Below are positions 44,780-53,803 of a stretch of DNA of 64,000 nt, piece after piece; position 1 is the first letter of the stretch; the number at the start of each line of letters is the position of its first letter. The notes below the pieces were generated by a model. That model was given only the letters and a program-made list of their open reading frames with translations, was not told the origin of the DNA and did no database searches. The DNA lies in the NCBI RefSeq assembly GCF_029024945.1, contig NZ_CP118976.1:1426001-1490000 (forward strand), written 5' to 3'. The DNA is from Staphylococcus succinus (GTDB lineage: Bacteria > Bacillota > Bacilli > Staphylococcales > Staphylococcaceae). The position numbers and the translations under genes are program-made.

Positions 44780-44832
44780 AAAAACAAGCGCTATCTACAA
44801 TGATATTAGTCGTAGACAGCGCTTGTTTTTTA
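44780..44832. terminator. Bidirectional terminator after the ABC transporter
   Basis: AAAACAAGCGCT and AGCGCTTGTTTT pair, with further TCTAC/GTAGA pairing inside. It lies between the converging permease and small membrane protein genes. Confidence 0.88.
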
Positions 44833-44858
44833 ATATTTAAAACTGATGAACCTTAATA

Positions 44859-45062
44859 CTAAGCAATAAATACAAACAGCTCAATAATAGCGATGATTAA
44901 AAACACGAGAAAAATAATACCATATATATTATTTTTCTTTTTACTCGCTGAACTCGCTTCATTCTGTTTAGTTTTGCTATTCAGATTTGAAAAAAATGTA
45001 ATGCCTGAATATACCGTTATTAATACAGTTAGTCCAAATAAGACCCAAGTACTAGACATCAT
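44859..45062 (-). CDS. Small membrane protein, two predicted helices
   Basis: A 67-residue protein with a hydrophobic helix at about 5-25, a polar basic middle (NLNSKTKQNEASSASKKKNN) and a second helix at about 45-66. Function unknown. On the minus strand AAGGAGG precedes two consecutive ATG codons; I use the first (45062), the second at 45059 being equally possible. In S. aureus a small membrane protein gene is found between odhAB and the VOC-protein gene, so this probably marks the right edge of the accessory region. Confidence 0.72.
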   Translation of the reverse strand: MMSSTWVLFGLTVLITVYSGITFFSNLNSKTKQNEASSASKKKNNIYGIIFLVFLIIAIIELFVFIA

Positions 45063-45279
45063 CAAAACCTCCTTCAAAAATTTAAATAAATCTATTTTTA
45101 TATGTGTATTAAAAATAATAACTTCTCATATATCTTTATTTTAATACATTTGTTTACCATATCCAATGCATATTAGTCATAATTTTGTGAAACTATTATC
45201 TATAATAAACTTCATCATACAAATAACTGGGCAAATACGTTATAATAGGTTGAAAAGACAAGATAGAGGGGTTAATATA

Positions 45280-46092
45280 ATGAATGGTCTAAGAAGTGTT
45301 ACCACAGGGACAAATGATTTAGAAAAAACTAAAAATTTATTTAAAGATGTATTAGGACTCAATGTAGCAAACAAGGGACAAGCGCTACGTTTTGGAGATG
45401 CTGACTTAAGCTCTGGTACACGTTTACATTTTGTAGAAATTCCTAACTATACAAATACTAATAACCACATTGAAAATATTGGCTTACGCGTACCAAGTGA
45501 TGAAGGATTGGATGAGTACAAGTCTATTTTAGATCAACATCAAATTGAGCATGGATCTATAACAGATTTAAATGGCCATAAATATTTTGATTTTACCGAT
45601 CAAAATGATCAATATTTCAACATTTATTCTAATGAGCATAATATTGGAGCCCCATTAGGTATGCCTTCGCTGGAAAGTACTGTTAACCCACTTCACCAAA
45701 TTCAAGGTTTAGGTCCAGTTTTACTTAAAGTAAACGAGCTTTTATTAACTCAATCCATATTAAGTAAAGTTTTTGATCTCACACTTTTTGCAGAATATTC
45801 GCCAAATGCAGATGCAAACTATAAAGTTCAAGTATTTCGTATAGGCGAGGGTGGACTTGGTGGAGAATTGCATATTTATGCCACTGAAGAACCCATAAAA
45901 ATGCCGGAACATGGTATTGTTGAACAAATTGAGTTTGCTACTGAATCTAAAGCGCAATTCCAAAACGCAATACAACAACTTGAAGTTATCGGGATTGCTT
46001 ATCAAACTTTAGACCAAGATGGTGAAAAATCATTACGTATCACTGAACATAGTGGTCTTACATTTATATTAACCTTAGAAAACAATGAGTAA
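45280..46092 (+). CDS. VOC family (glyoxalase/dioxygenase-like) protein
   Basis: A 270-residue protein with two vicinal-oxygen-chelate modules: the first from LRSVTTGTNDLEKTKNLFKD, with GTRLHFVEIP, the second from IQGLGPVLLKVNELLLTQ, with GGELHIYATEEP. Family members include ring-cleavage dioxygenases and glyoxalases; the substrate is unknown. The open frame extends upstream, but I start at the ATG at 45280, behind AGAGGGG, where the first module begins. A TATAAT at 45241 may belong to its promoter. Confidence 0.87.
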   Translation: MNGLRSVTTGTNDLEKTKNLFKDVLGLNVANKGQALRFGDADLSSGTRLHFVEIPNYTNTNNHIENIGLRVPSDEGLDEYKSILDQHQIEHGSITDLNGHKYFDFTDQNDQYFNIYSNEHNIGAPLGMPSLESTVNPLHQIQGLGPVLLKVNELLLTQSILSKVFDLTLFAEYSPNADANYKVQVFRIGEGGLGGELHIYATEEPIKMPEHGIVEQIEFATESKAQFQNAIQQLEVIGIAYQTLDQDGEKSLRITEHSGLTFILTLENNE

Positions 46093-46109
46093 AGAGAGGA
46101 TTTTCATAT

Positions 46110-46313
46110 ATGTTACATGAAACATGGAAGACAAATACACCCGTAAAGAAAGTAGAAGTAGTACACACAGATGCTAAAAAATTCAAAGTATCTGATATGC
46201 TAACGGTTGGAAAACAATATGATGTGATTAATGAGACAGAAGAATATTATCAGATTATCGATAATTCTGGCCTTGTTGGTGGCTATTACAAAGAATATTT
46301 TAAAGAAGTATAA
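46110..46313 (+). CDS. DUF6501 family small protein
   Basis: A 67-residue protein, beginning MLHETWKTNTPVKKVEVVHT and ending GLVGGYYKEYFKEV, the pattern of the small DUF6501 family found in staphylococci. Function unknown. It starts 17 bases after the VOC gene behind AAAGAGAGG and is followed by a terminator, so the two form a short operon. Confidence 0.8.
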   Translation: MLHETWKTNTPVKKVEVVHTDAKKFKVSDMLTVGKQYDVINETEEYYQIIDNSGLVGGYYKEYFKEV

Positions 46314-46336
46314 TTTAAATACATCTCTATATAAAT

Positions 46337-46385
46337 AAGACTAGGACATAATATGATATTGTATCGTTGTCCCAGTCTATTTTTA
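46337..46385 (+). terminator. Terminator after the VOC/DUF6501 pair
   Basis: AGACTAGGACA pairs with TGTCCCAGTCT (one G-U pair), with an AT-rich loop of about 20 bases, followed by ATTTTT. Confidence 0.8.
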
Positions 46386-46437
46386 ATGGCATCAAAAATA
46401 ATATACACTATTTAAATTGACTAAGGAGCGAATTATA

Positions 46438-47229
46438 ATGACGCATGCACAATATATTAATAAAGATGAAACTGTTTTTAATGATGCTCGATCACTAATG
46501 CAGTTAAATAAGAATATTTTACTCAAAGGACCAACTGGATCCGGAAAAACAAAATTAGCTGAAACGCTAAGCGAAACATTAAAACGTCCAATGCATCAAG
46601 TCAATTGTTCAGTTGATTTAGATGCAGAAAGCTTACTTGGTTTTAAAACAATACAAACAAATGCAAATGGTTCGCAAGAAATCGTATTTATTGATGGGCC
46701 TGTTATACAAGCAATGAAGGAAGGGCATATTTTGTATATTGATGAAATAAATATGGCTAAACCTGAAACATTGCCAATTTTAAATGGAGTGTTAGATTAC
46801 CGTAGAAAATTAACAAATCCTTTTACTGGAGAAGTTGTCAATGCAGCGCCAGGATTTAATGTTATCGCAGCAATTAACGAAGGATACATTGGTACATTAC
46901 CTATGAACGAAGCTTTAAAAAACCGTTTCGTAGTTATTCAAGTTGATTATATCGATGGTGATATTTTAAGTGAAGTTATCAAAAATCAAAGTCAATTACA
47001 AGATGAATCACTCATCAAAACAATTATAAAATTCAACGAAGATTTACGTACGATGACTAAGCAAGGTCAAATTTCAGAAGAAGCAGCAAGTATTCGTGCA
47101 TTAATAGATTTAAGTGATCTAGCAACAATTATGCCGATTGAACGTGCAATTAAGCGTACAATTATTGATAAATTAGAAGATGAACGCGAACAACAAGCCA
47201 TTTTAAATGCGGTTGAATTAAATTTTTAG
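46438..47229 (+). CDS. MoxR-type AAA ATPase
   Basis: A 263-residue AAA+ ATPase of the MoxR/CbbQ/NorQ type. Walker A is LLKGPTGSGKTKLAE, Walker B HILYIDEINMAKPE, sensor 1 NVIAAINEG, and the arginine finger is in MNEALKNRF. MoxR ATPases act as chaperones together with a VWA protein, and such a partner is encoded 15 bases downstream. I start at the ATG at 46438, behind AAGGAGCG; the TTG at 46417 precedes that site. Confidence 0.9.
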   Translation: MTHAQYINKDETVFNDARSLMQLNKNILLKGPTGSGKTKLAETLSETLKRPMHQVNCSVDLDAESLLGFKTIQTNANGSQEIVFIDGPVIQAMKEGHILYIDEINMAKPETLPILNGVLDYRRKLTNPFTGEVVNAAPGFNVIAAINEGYIGTLPMNEALKNRFVVIQVDYIDGDILSEVIKNQSQLQDESLIKTIIKFNEDLRTMTKQGQISEEAASIRALIDLSDLATIMPIERAIKRTIIDKLEDEREQQAILNAVELNF

Positions 47230-47244
47230 TGAGGGATAATTATT

Positions 47245-49134
47245 ATGAGTGATCGTTTTATAAAATTTAATGATGAGCAGTTAGACGCTAAACAGGTAAT
47301 GATGCTACAAGATCTTGCTCGTCTATTACTAAAAAATGAACAAACACAAGTGAAAATACAAAAATTCCCTTATTACGATCCTATCAATAATACGTTGGTG
47401 ACAAGTGCATTTTGGTCTCATAGAAACAAATCATTAGAAACTATAGGGTTGAAATCCGATGTGATGCTCGCTGCTTATGGCTACCATATGATGGATGAAA
47501 AAGTGGTGAATAAGGTCATCCATAATAATGAATTTAAGCATCCTAAATTCTTCCAACAATTATTTAAATTACTAGAAGATAAACGTGTTTTGAATGCTAT
47601 TATGACATCTCGACCTTCTACAGCAAATGCTCTAAAATTGAGGAATGAAACTAGGCTTAACTTTACTCAAACTCAGATTAATGTGTATAAAACAAAGGCC
47701 ACATTTACAGACTTATTATTTTTATACCTTGAAAAATCTTTTCTAAAAGAAGATTTCTATGATGTTCCTCAAATACATCATCAAATTGATGATGTGCTTA
47801 TTCATATGTATCAATATCTTCCAAACTTTTTCTACAACGAATCTTCTGAAGATAATATGTATTTAGCTGAGCGTATAATGTTCCAAATCGATGACATTTT
47901 AAAAGAAGATATGTTGAATGAATATTATCATTTACCGAAGAAAGTTTATGAAGCAATACAGGAACTTAGTTTTGAAGATATCACGAGAACAGATGCAAGT
48001 AATTCAGATGGACAATCTGAAGAACAAAAAGATGAAGCAGTGGTAAGCGAAGAAATAGAGTCTAATAATCAAGATAGCGCATCAGAAGGTGGTGCTTACC
48101 TAGAAATGGAATTGCATGAAGGAGAAAATAGTGATGTCATGAGTGATAATGACACTGCGCGTGATGGTGATGCGAGTGATGACATGACTGATATGCAAAC
48201 CAAAAAGGGGAAAGGGTCTACTGATAATGTAGAGAATGATGAAGGTGGTTCTGTCGGTCTTAATCAAGCTTTCGCGCTAAAAGGGATTAACCAAAATGTT
48301 GAAATCAAATGGAATATACCAGATATTCAACCAAACTATATCATCGACTACCATAAGGTAGAATCTGAAGTACAATTTGAAATTAAAGATTTAATACAAA
48401 TCATAAAAAAAACAATAGATAGAGAATACCAAGATGAACGTCGTAACCTTACTAAAGGTAGATTGCAGAAAAACTTACTCAATTGGTTTATTGATGATCA
48501 ATATAAATTGTTTTATAAAAAACAAGACTTGAGTCAGACCTTTGATGCTACATTTACGTTATTAGTAGATGCTTCAGCAAGTATGCAAGATAAGATGGAA
48601 GAAACAATCAAAGGCGTTGTACTTTTCCACGAAACCTTAAAATCATTAAATGTAAAACATGAAATATTAGCTTTCAATGAAGATGCCTTTGATGCCGATG
48701 ACACCAAGCAGCCTAATGTTATTGATGAAATCATTGCTTATGATCATTCAACATTTGATAAAGATGGACCGCGTATTATGGCATTAGAGCCCCAAGATGA
48801 TAATCGGGATGGTGTAGCAATTAGAATTGGCAGTGATCGGTTAATGCGTCGTTCACATAACCAACGCTTTTTAATCGTCTTTTCAGATGGAGAACCTTCT
48901 GCTTATAACTATAGTCAAGATGGTATCTTAGACACTTATGAAGCTGTAGAAACAGCCAGAAAAATGGGTATAGAAGTATTTAATGTGTTTCTAAGCCAAG
49001 AAGCAATCACTGAAGATATTGAACAAACCATTCATAATATTTATGGACAATACTCTATTTTTGTAGAAGGTGTAGAAAATCTCCCGAATCTATTATCTCC
49101 TTTATTAAAAAAACTTTTATTAAAATCATTTTAA
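47245..49134 (+). CDS. VWA-domain partner of the MoxR ATPase (NorD/CobT-like)
   Basis: A 629-residue protein. The N-terminal half is helical, then an acidic low-complexity stretch rich in Asp, Glu, Ser and Gly (about 250-335). The C-terminal von Willebrand A domain has the MIDAS motif VDASASM, and FLIVFSDGEPSA later. This architecture is that of NorD or CobT-like proteins that use a MoxR ATPase to insert metal or remodel a client. The client in staphylococci is not known. GAGGG site; strictly linked to the ATPase gene. Confidence 0.9.
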   Translation: MSDRFIKFNDEQLDAKQVMMLQDLARLLLKNEQTQVKIQKFPYYDPINNTLVTSAFWSHRNKSLETIGLKSDVMLAAYGYHMMDEKVVNKVIHNNEFKHPKFFQQLFKLLEDKRVLNAIMTSRPSTANALKLRNETRLNFTQTQINVYKTKATFTDLLFLYLEKSFLKEDFYDVPQIHHQIDDVLIHMYQYLPNFFYNESSEDNMYLAERIMFQIDDILKEDMLNEYYHLPKKVYEAIQELSFEDITRTDASNSDGQSEEQKDEAVVSEEIESNNQDSASEGGAYLEMELHEGENSDVMSDNDTARDGDASDDMTDMQTKKGKGSTDNVENDEGGSVGLNQAFALKGINQNVEIKWNIPDIQPNYIIDYHKVESEVQFEIKDLIQIIKKTIDREYQDERRNLTKGRLQKNLLNWFIDDQYKLFYKKQDLSQTFDATFTLLVDASASMQDKMEETIKGVVLFHETLKSLNVKHEILAFNEDAFDADDTKQPNVIDEIIAYDHSTFDKDGPRIMALEPQDDNRDGVAIRIGSDRLMRRSHNQRFLIVFSDGEPSAYNYSQDGILDTYEAVETARKMGIEVFNVFLSQEAITEDIEQTIHNIYGQYSIFVEGVENLPNLLSPLLKKLLLKSF

Positions 49135-49171
49135 ATAGGCTGTTTTTTATAAACAAACCACCATATATTTA

Positions 49172-49186
49172 AATATTCTGAAATTT
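49172..49186. promoter_or_regulatory. Candidate CodY box upstream of brnQ
   Basis: AATATTCTGAAATTT matches 13 of 15 positions of AATTTTCWGAAAATT, 72 bases before the brnQ start. Branched-chain amino acid uptake is a classical CodY target, which raises its likelihood. Confidence 0.5.
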
Positions 49187-49257
49187 ATATAGACTAAATC
49201 TAATAAAGCGTGATAGAATAGATGATACTATTTTATAGGTTAGAAGGAGAAAGACAA

Positions 49258-50601
49258 ATGAATAAAAATACATGGATTATAGGTTTTACATTATTCGCGA
49301 TGTTCTTTGGCGCTGGAAACCTTATATTCCCACCAAATTTAGGTTTAGAGAGTGGTCAATATTTCTGGCCGTCTATCTTAGCTTTTGCACTTACTGGTAT
49401 AGGATTACCATTATTAGGTGTAGTCGTAGGCGCATTAGATAAACAAGGTTATATTGGGTCGTTAAATAAAATATCACCGAAATTCTCAGTAATATTTTTA
49501 ATAATTATATATCTTACAATTGGCCCATTGTTTGCAATTCCACGTACTGCTTCAACGTCTTTTGAAATGACAGTCACACCAATTGCACACACTAATAGTA
49601 ATTTAGCATTATTTATATTTACAGTTATTTACTTTTTGATTGTATTATATTTATGTATCAATCCTAACAAAATGGTTGATCGCATTGGTTCGCTTTTAAC
49701 ACCGTTATTACTTATAACAATATTAGCAATGATTGTTAAAGGATTTGTTGATTTTGGTGGTAATGATCATAGTCAAGCTACTGATGCATTTACTTCTGGG
49801 TTTACAGGCTTTTCACAAGGCTTTACAAATGGTTACTTAACAATGGATGCAATTGCAGCTATTGCATTCTCAATGATTGTTGTAAATGCGGTGAAAGCTA
49901 CTGGAATTACACATGCGAACCAAATTTTCAAACAAACGTTTATTGCAGGAATTATTGCAGCTGTTGCTTTATTATTTATATATGTTTCACTAGGCTATAT
50001 TGGAAATCATATGGCAGTATCTCAAGACAAGATAGATAGTTTAACAGCAAATGATCAAAATATCGGCACTTACTTATTAACGACTGTAGCAAGTGTAGGA
50101 TTTGGTACCTTGGGCAAGTATCTACTAGGTATTATTGTTGCGCTTGCATGTTTAACAACTGCATGTGGCTTAGTCGTTTCTGTCGCAGAATACTTCCATA
50201 GAATTTTCCCGAAAATCTCTTATAAAGTATATGTAGTCATTTTCACTTTAATCAGCTTTATATTAGCTAACCAAGGATTAAATTCAGTAATTACAATGTC
50301 AGTACCAGTACTAAGCATTGTTTATCCTATAGCGATTACTTCGGTATTATTGATATTAATTGCACGTTTTGTACCTACAAAACCAATCGCACAGCAAATA
50401 CCGGTAGCCGTAGTAACTATCGTATCAATCTTAAGTGTCATTCATACTCAAGGTTGGATTAAAATGAGCTTTATTGATAGCTTGCCTTTAAAACAATATT
50501 CTCTTGAATGGTTCCCAATTGCAGTCGTATTCACTATAGTAGGTTATATTGTTGCTGTACTTGTGAAACATCAATCTCCAATTGTGTATGAAAAAGATTA
50601 A
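49258..50601 (+). CDS. brnQ: Branched-chain amino acid transporter BrnQ
   Basis: LIVCS-family cation symporter for leucine, isoleucine and valine in the cytoplasmic membrane. The 447-residue protein has about twelve hydrophobic segments and the N-terminal signature LFAMFFGAGNLIFPP. I start at the ATG at 49258, behind GAAGGAGAA; a longer frame from 49222 has no ribosome site. Staphylococci carry several brnQ copies, and which one this is cannot be told from the window. Monocistronic with a terminator. Confidence 0.93.
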   Translation: MNKNTWIIGFTLFAMFFGAGNLIFPPNLGLESGQYFWPSILAFALTGIGLPLLGVVVGALDKQGYIGSLNKISPKFSVIFLIIIYLTIGPLFAIPRTASTSFEMTVTPIAHTNSNLALFIFTVIYFLIVLYLCINPNKMVDRIGSLLTPLLLITILAMIVKGFVDFGGNDHSQATDAFTSGFTGFSQGFTNGYLTMDAIAAIAFSMIVVNAVKATGITHANQIFKQTFIAGIIAAVALLFIYVSLGYIGNHMAVSQDKIDSLTANDQNIGTYLLTTVASVGFGTLGKYLLGIIVALACLTTACGLVVSVAEYFHRIFPKISYKVYVVIFTLISFILANQGLNSVITMSVPVLSIVYPIAITSVLLILIARFVPTKPIAQQIPVAVVTIVSILSVIHTQGWIKMSFIDSLPLKQYSLEWFPIAVVFTIVGYIVAVLVKHQSPIVYEKD

Positions 50602-50662
50602 AAAGAAGTAGTTTATTATTTTATTTGCTGCGGTTCAGTAATATAGGCACATCACTGAAAAT

Positions 50663-50702
50663 AAAAGTACATCTTCATTTAAAATGAGGATGTACTTTTT
50701 TC
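50663..50702 (+). terminator. Terminator after brnQ
   Basis: AAAAGTACATC(T)TCATTT and AAATGAGGATGTACTTTT pair, followed by T residues. A small inverted repeat GTTTAT-N5-ATAAAC lies farther on at 50760-50776. Confidence 0.88.
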
Positions 50703-50825
50703 ATGTGAATTATTATGAATTTGTGCATATCTGATGATAAATATGAAGGGAAACTTGTAGTTTATTAATTATAAACAAACCTATCTTGAGCCGAGAGTAC
50801 TTTTATAAAAGCAGTTCAATAAATA

Positions 50826-50875
50826 CAAAGAAAAGGATGCGTCTACTAATAAAAGTAGATGCATCCTTTTCTTTT
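50826..50875. terminator. Bidirectional terminator, mainly for telA
   Basis: A 21-bp stem (AAAGAAAAGGATGC region and its complement, one G-T pair) flanks a six-base loop, just beyond the telA stop on the minus strand. Confidence 0.88.
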
Positions 50876-50897
50876 ACTGTTAAACAGTGAGTGTTCC

Positions 50898-52028
50898 TTA
50901 TTTTTCTTTCATTTCTAGTAATTGTTGTTGTAATTCAGTTTCTAAATTATTAAGTTCTGATTCAGCTTGTTTACGTTTATTTCTACCTTGCTCTTGTATT
51001 CTAAGTGTTTGCTCAATTGTTTCAATAATATCATTTTGCGTTGTTTTTAATGTCTCAATATCTACGACACCACGCTCGTTTTCAGTTGCTGTTTCCAGTG
51101 CATTTTGTTTTAATAGCTCTGAGTTTTTTAACAATAAATCATTTGTTGTATCAGTAACTGCTTTTTGAGCTGAAACAGCACTTCTTTGTCTCATTAATGT
51201 TAATGCGATAGACATTTGATTTTTCCACAAAGGAATACTCGTTAGTATAGAACTTTGAATTTTTTCGGCTAAGGCTTGATTAACATTCTGTATCATACGA
51301 ATTTGAGGCGCTGTTTGAATTGCAATTTGTCTTGAAAGTTGTAAATCATATATTCGCTTATCTAAACGATCTATGAATTGTTCCATATCTGAAGCAGCTT
51401 GGACATCCATTTGATTTCCAGAAGCTTTAGCTTTTTCTCTTAACTTTGGAATTTCTTCTTTTTGTAACTCAAATTGTTTCTTTTTAGCTGCTTCAATGTA
51501 TATTGATAATTCATCAAAGTAGTCTTTATTCTTATCATAAAGTTCATCAAGCATTTCAACGTCTTTTGTTAAGTTGTTTTTGTGCTTATCTAATTCAATC
51601 GAGATCCGATCGATTTGTGAACCGACAGATTGCATTTTAGAGAACACCTCATTGACAGAAGCTTTTGTTCGTCTAAATATGCGTTTTAATTTTGATTGAT
51701 TTTCCGGATTAAGTTCTTCTGGATTCACTGATTTTAATTTACTCATTAAACCATTAAGTGATTCCCCGACAGGTCCCACGTCTGTCGTTTTCACTTCGTT
51801 TAAAATACGATGTGAGAATTGAGACATACTCGATTGTGCTTGAGTACCATAATTCAATAAACTATCATTATCCATTGGTTTTATCTCTCCACTAATCTGA
51901 TCAATTTTCTTTTGATCTTCTTGTGAAAATTGTTTTGTCTTGTTGATGATATCAGTTTTGTCGGCTGATGCTTCATCAATATATTTGTCCAATGGGTGAG
52001 AATTTATAATGTCTTGTTCTCTACTCAT
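50898..52028 (-). CDS. telA: TelA-like toxic anion resistance protein
   Basis: A 376-residue, strongly helical, coiled-coil protein of the TelA/KlaA (PF05816) family. No enzyme motifs or membrane segments are visible. Relatives are linked to tellurite resistance and to resistance against nisin and cell-wall antibiotics in Listeria, so a role in envelope stress is plausible but not shown by the sequence. It follows xpaC at 33 bases; the xpaC-telA pair is widely conserved in Firmicutes. ATG at 52028. Confidence 0.9.
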   Translation of the reverse strand: MSREQDIINSHPLDKYIDEASADKTDIINKTKQFSQEDQKKIDQISGEIKPMDNDSLLNYGTQAQSSMSQFSHRILNEVKTTDVGPVGESLNGLMSKLKSVNPEELNPENQSKLKRIFRRTKASVNEVFSKMQSVGSQIDRISIELDKHKNNLTKDVEMLDELYDKNKDYFDELSIYIEAAKKKQFELQKEEIPKLREKAKASGNQMDVQAASDMEQFIDRLDKRIYDLQLSRQIAIQTAPQIRMIQNVNQALAEKIQSSILTSIPLWKNQMSIALTLMRQRSAVSAQKAVTDTTNDLLLKNSELLKQNALETATENERGVVDIETLKTTQNDIIETIEQTLRIQEQGRNKRKQAESELNNLETELQQQLLEMKEK

Positions 52029-52061
52029 TCAATTCCACTCCATTCCATTCATAATACTTAA

Positions 52062-52688
52062 TTACTTACGTCTTTTTTGCTCCATTTTGTTTAATTCCAT
52101 CTCAATGTCTAACTTGCTATAATCTTCAGCGTTTATCCTTTTCAAATCAGCAACTAAAGTTCTCTTAACCTCATCTAAAGTAATGCGTGTTTGCTCAAGT
52201 TTTTGCTTCTCTTCTTTAGACTTTTTAGGTGATTTAGATAACCTCGTATATGATTCAATTAAATTTAGTGCATTATCAATATGGGAATAGAAGAAACTTT
52301 CAACTTTAAAAAACGAAGAAGGGTGTTGTTTTACGGCAAAGTATATTGCACGTGAAATACGGTATATATCATTCACTTGTCTAAAATCTTTAATCGATCT
52401 CACCTTAACAAATGACTTCATAATTCTTCTGTTCTTATCTTGGGCACTATTCAATTGATTATTTACAAAATGATAATCTCGGCGCGATAAACCAATTTCA
52501 TTCAAGTATTTTCTAGAAGTTAGACGTTGGGTAGGGAAGTAAAACACTAAAAATGTTCCTGCCGAAATAGCTAGGTCAAAAAGCATATATATATCTAAAG
52601 CATATACACTTACAAACCAAGCAATAACAGCTGCTGGAAAAGCAGTGATTGTCCCAAATATACGAGAAATATTATATCTCAATTTCAT
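52062..52688 (-). CDS. xpaC: XpaC-like protein
   Basis: A 208-residue protein with two hydrophobic helices near the N terminus (about 10-50) followed by a charged helical cytoplasmic domain. It belongs to the XpaC (5-bromo-4-chloroindolyl phosphate hydrolysis) family, named from a cloning phenotype and without proven enzyme activity. It is the constant partner of telA. It starts six bases after acyP stops, so acyP-xpaC-telA form one operon. Confidence 0.88.
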   Translation of the reverse strand: MKLRYNISRIFGTITAFPAAVIAWFVSVYALDIYMLFDLAISAGTFLVFYFPTQRLTSRKYLNEIGLSRRDYHFVNNQLNSAQDKNRRIMKSFVKVRSIKDFRQVNDIYRISRAIYFAVKQHPSSFFKVESFFYSHIDNALNLIESYTRLSKSPKKSKEEKQKLEQTRITLDEVKRTLVADLKRINAEDYSKLDIEMELNKMEQKRRK

Positions 52689-52694
52689 CTTCCT

Positions 52695-52964
52695 TTATAT
52701 TGTTTTGAATTTTTTCCATGAATGATCAACGTTAATTTCTTCTATTGCATAATCTTCAACGTGTGATGCAGGAGATGCGCCATCAGTAACTGCTGTAATA
52801 AATTGTCCTAGTGACGCTTCATCACCTTGAGCGTAAATGTCAACATAATTATCAATATTTTCAACAGTACCTACTATATTATACTTTCGAGCAATTTTTT
52901 CCGTATAATATCTAAATCCAACTCCCTGTACCATCCCAAATATTTTAATGTGTTTACATTGCAT
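52695..52964 (-). CDS. acyP: Acylphosphatase
   Basis: An 89-residue enzyme that hydrolyses carboxyl-phosphate bonds. The phosphate loop GMVQGVGFRYY contains the catalytic Arg, and the Asn required for catalysis is in GTVENIDNYVDIYAQG. Normal length for the family. ATG behind AGAGGTG on the minus strand, and a TATAAT at about 52987 on that strand is a possible -10 box. First gene of acyP-xpaC-telA. Confidence 0.93.
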   Translation of the reverse strand: MQCKHIKIFGMVQGVGFRYYTEKIARKYNIVGTVENIDNYVDIYAQGDEASLGQFITAVTDGASPASHVEDYAIEEINVDHSWKKFKTI

Positions 52965-53313
52965 ATAATCACCTCTTAATTAACATTATACGAAATTTCA
53001 CGCTACAAAACTAATATTTGAGTTTAAAGATGAATTGTCTATAGGCCAAAAGTATGAGACGGATAACTTGATTTTGTATATTATCTAGTTAAAATATTAC
53101 ACATAGGCAAATTGTGCGACTCTAATAAAATTATAGGAAATCTATAAATCGTTTTTATTTATCTCTAATTAAAACATGGGGGAATTAATTAGATGATTTT
53201 GTATGTATTGCATACATAGGTATGATCGACTTGTTCTATTTACTTAAAATATAAGACACTACCGCTATGTCTTAAAATTCATTTTGAGTTAACTATGAAA
53301 GGGTGAAACAAAC
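52965..53313. other. Divergent intergenic region acyP / DUF1033 gene
   Basis: No gene seen in about 350 bases. Two inverted repeats stand out: TATGTAT-TGC-ATACATA at 53202-53218, a compact operator-like palindrome, and TAAGACA-N9-TGTCTTA at 53252-53274, a weak hairpin. Neither is followed by a T run on the plus strand. Confidence 0.45.
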
Positions 53314-53622
53314 ATGTGGACAGTTGCAAAAATTCGAGCTGACTACGAGGGCTGGTGGTTATTTAGTGATTGGACAGATCATATTGTCGAACAGTATGAT
53401 TTTGAAACTTATGAAGAAATGTTAAATCAATATCAATCGCTAATTTCAAAAAGTAAGAATCAATATGATAATTTCTTAATAGGTAAACACAATATTCATG
53501 CATTTTATAACAATTGTGAACTAGGTTTTTGTGAAGACTGCGATGAAGATTTGCAAATATTCTATAGTTTTATTGTTTTAAATAATAATGAAGTATATTA
53601 TGATTTACCAAATATTAAATAA
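53314..53622 (+). CDS. DUF1033 family protein
   Basis: A 102-residue protein of the DUF1033 family: MWTVAKIRADYEGWWLFSDW at the N terminus and a short cysteine-containing stretch NCELGFCEDCDEDLQIFYSF. Function unknown. ATG behind AAAGGGTG. cspA follows about 180 bases downstream but has its own promoter; in S. aureus the cspA locus is described as the msaABCR operon, and this gene may correspond to its first member, which I cannot verify. Confidence 0.8.
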   Translation: MWTVAKIRADYEGWWLFSDWTDHIVEQYDFETYEEMLNQYQSLISKSKNQYDNFLIGKHNIHAFYNNCELGFCEDCDEDLQIFYSFIVLNNNEVYYDLPNIK

Positions 53623-53642
53623 ATTGTTTTTTCAGATTTATA

Positions 53643-53671
53643 TTGCAATTTCCATTAAAATGTAGTATACT
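53643..53671 (+). promoter_or_regulatory. cspA promoter
   Basis: TTGCAA and TATACT are 17 bases apart. Transcription would start near 53678, giving a leader of about 126 bases. Confidence 0.75.
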
Positions 53672-53677
53672 TCTAAT

Positions 53678-53803
53678 TAAGCAATTGTTTTATTCCATAT
53701 TGCAAAGGATATTGTAATTCAAGATTCGTATGAATAATTGTATTTTTTGTAATATGCGAATAACGCATATTGAATGAATTTTAGTCTTGGAGGTTTCACA
53801 CTT
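53678..53803 (+). promoter_or_regulatory. Long structured cspA 5' leader
   Basis: The leader includes the hairpin AATATGCG-AATAA-CGCATATT at about 53751-53771, 20 bases upstream of the TTGGAGG ribosome site, and an earlier repeat of the type ATATTGCAAAGGATATTG. Long leaders that refold with temperature are typical of cold-shock genes; refolding here is inference. Confidence 0.5.

Noticed and set aside
44893..45144. An 83-codon plus-strand frame overlapping the small membrane protein gene
   Set aside because: It has no ribosome site, whereas the minus-strand frame has AAGGAGG and a regular two-helix protein. Its apparent hydrophobic helix is the complement of that gene.
50887..51168. A 93-codon plus-strand frame opposite telA
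   Set aside because: Antisense to a clearly conserved coiled-coil gene, with a Ser/Cys/Phe-rich composition typical of a shadow.
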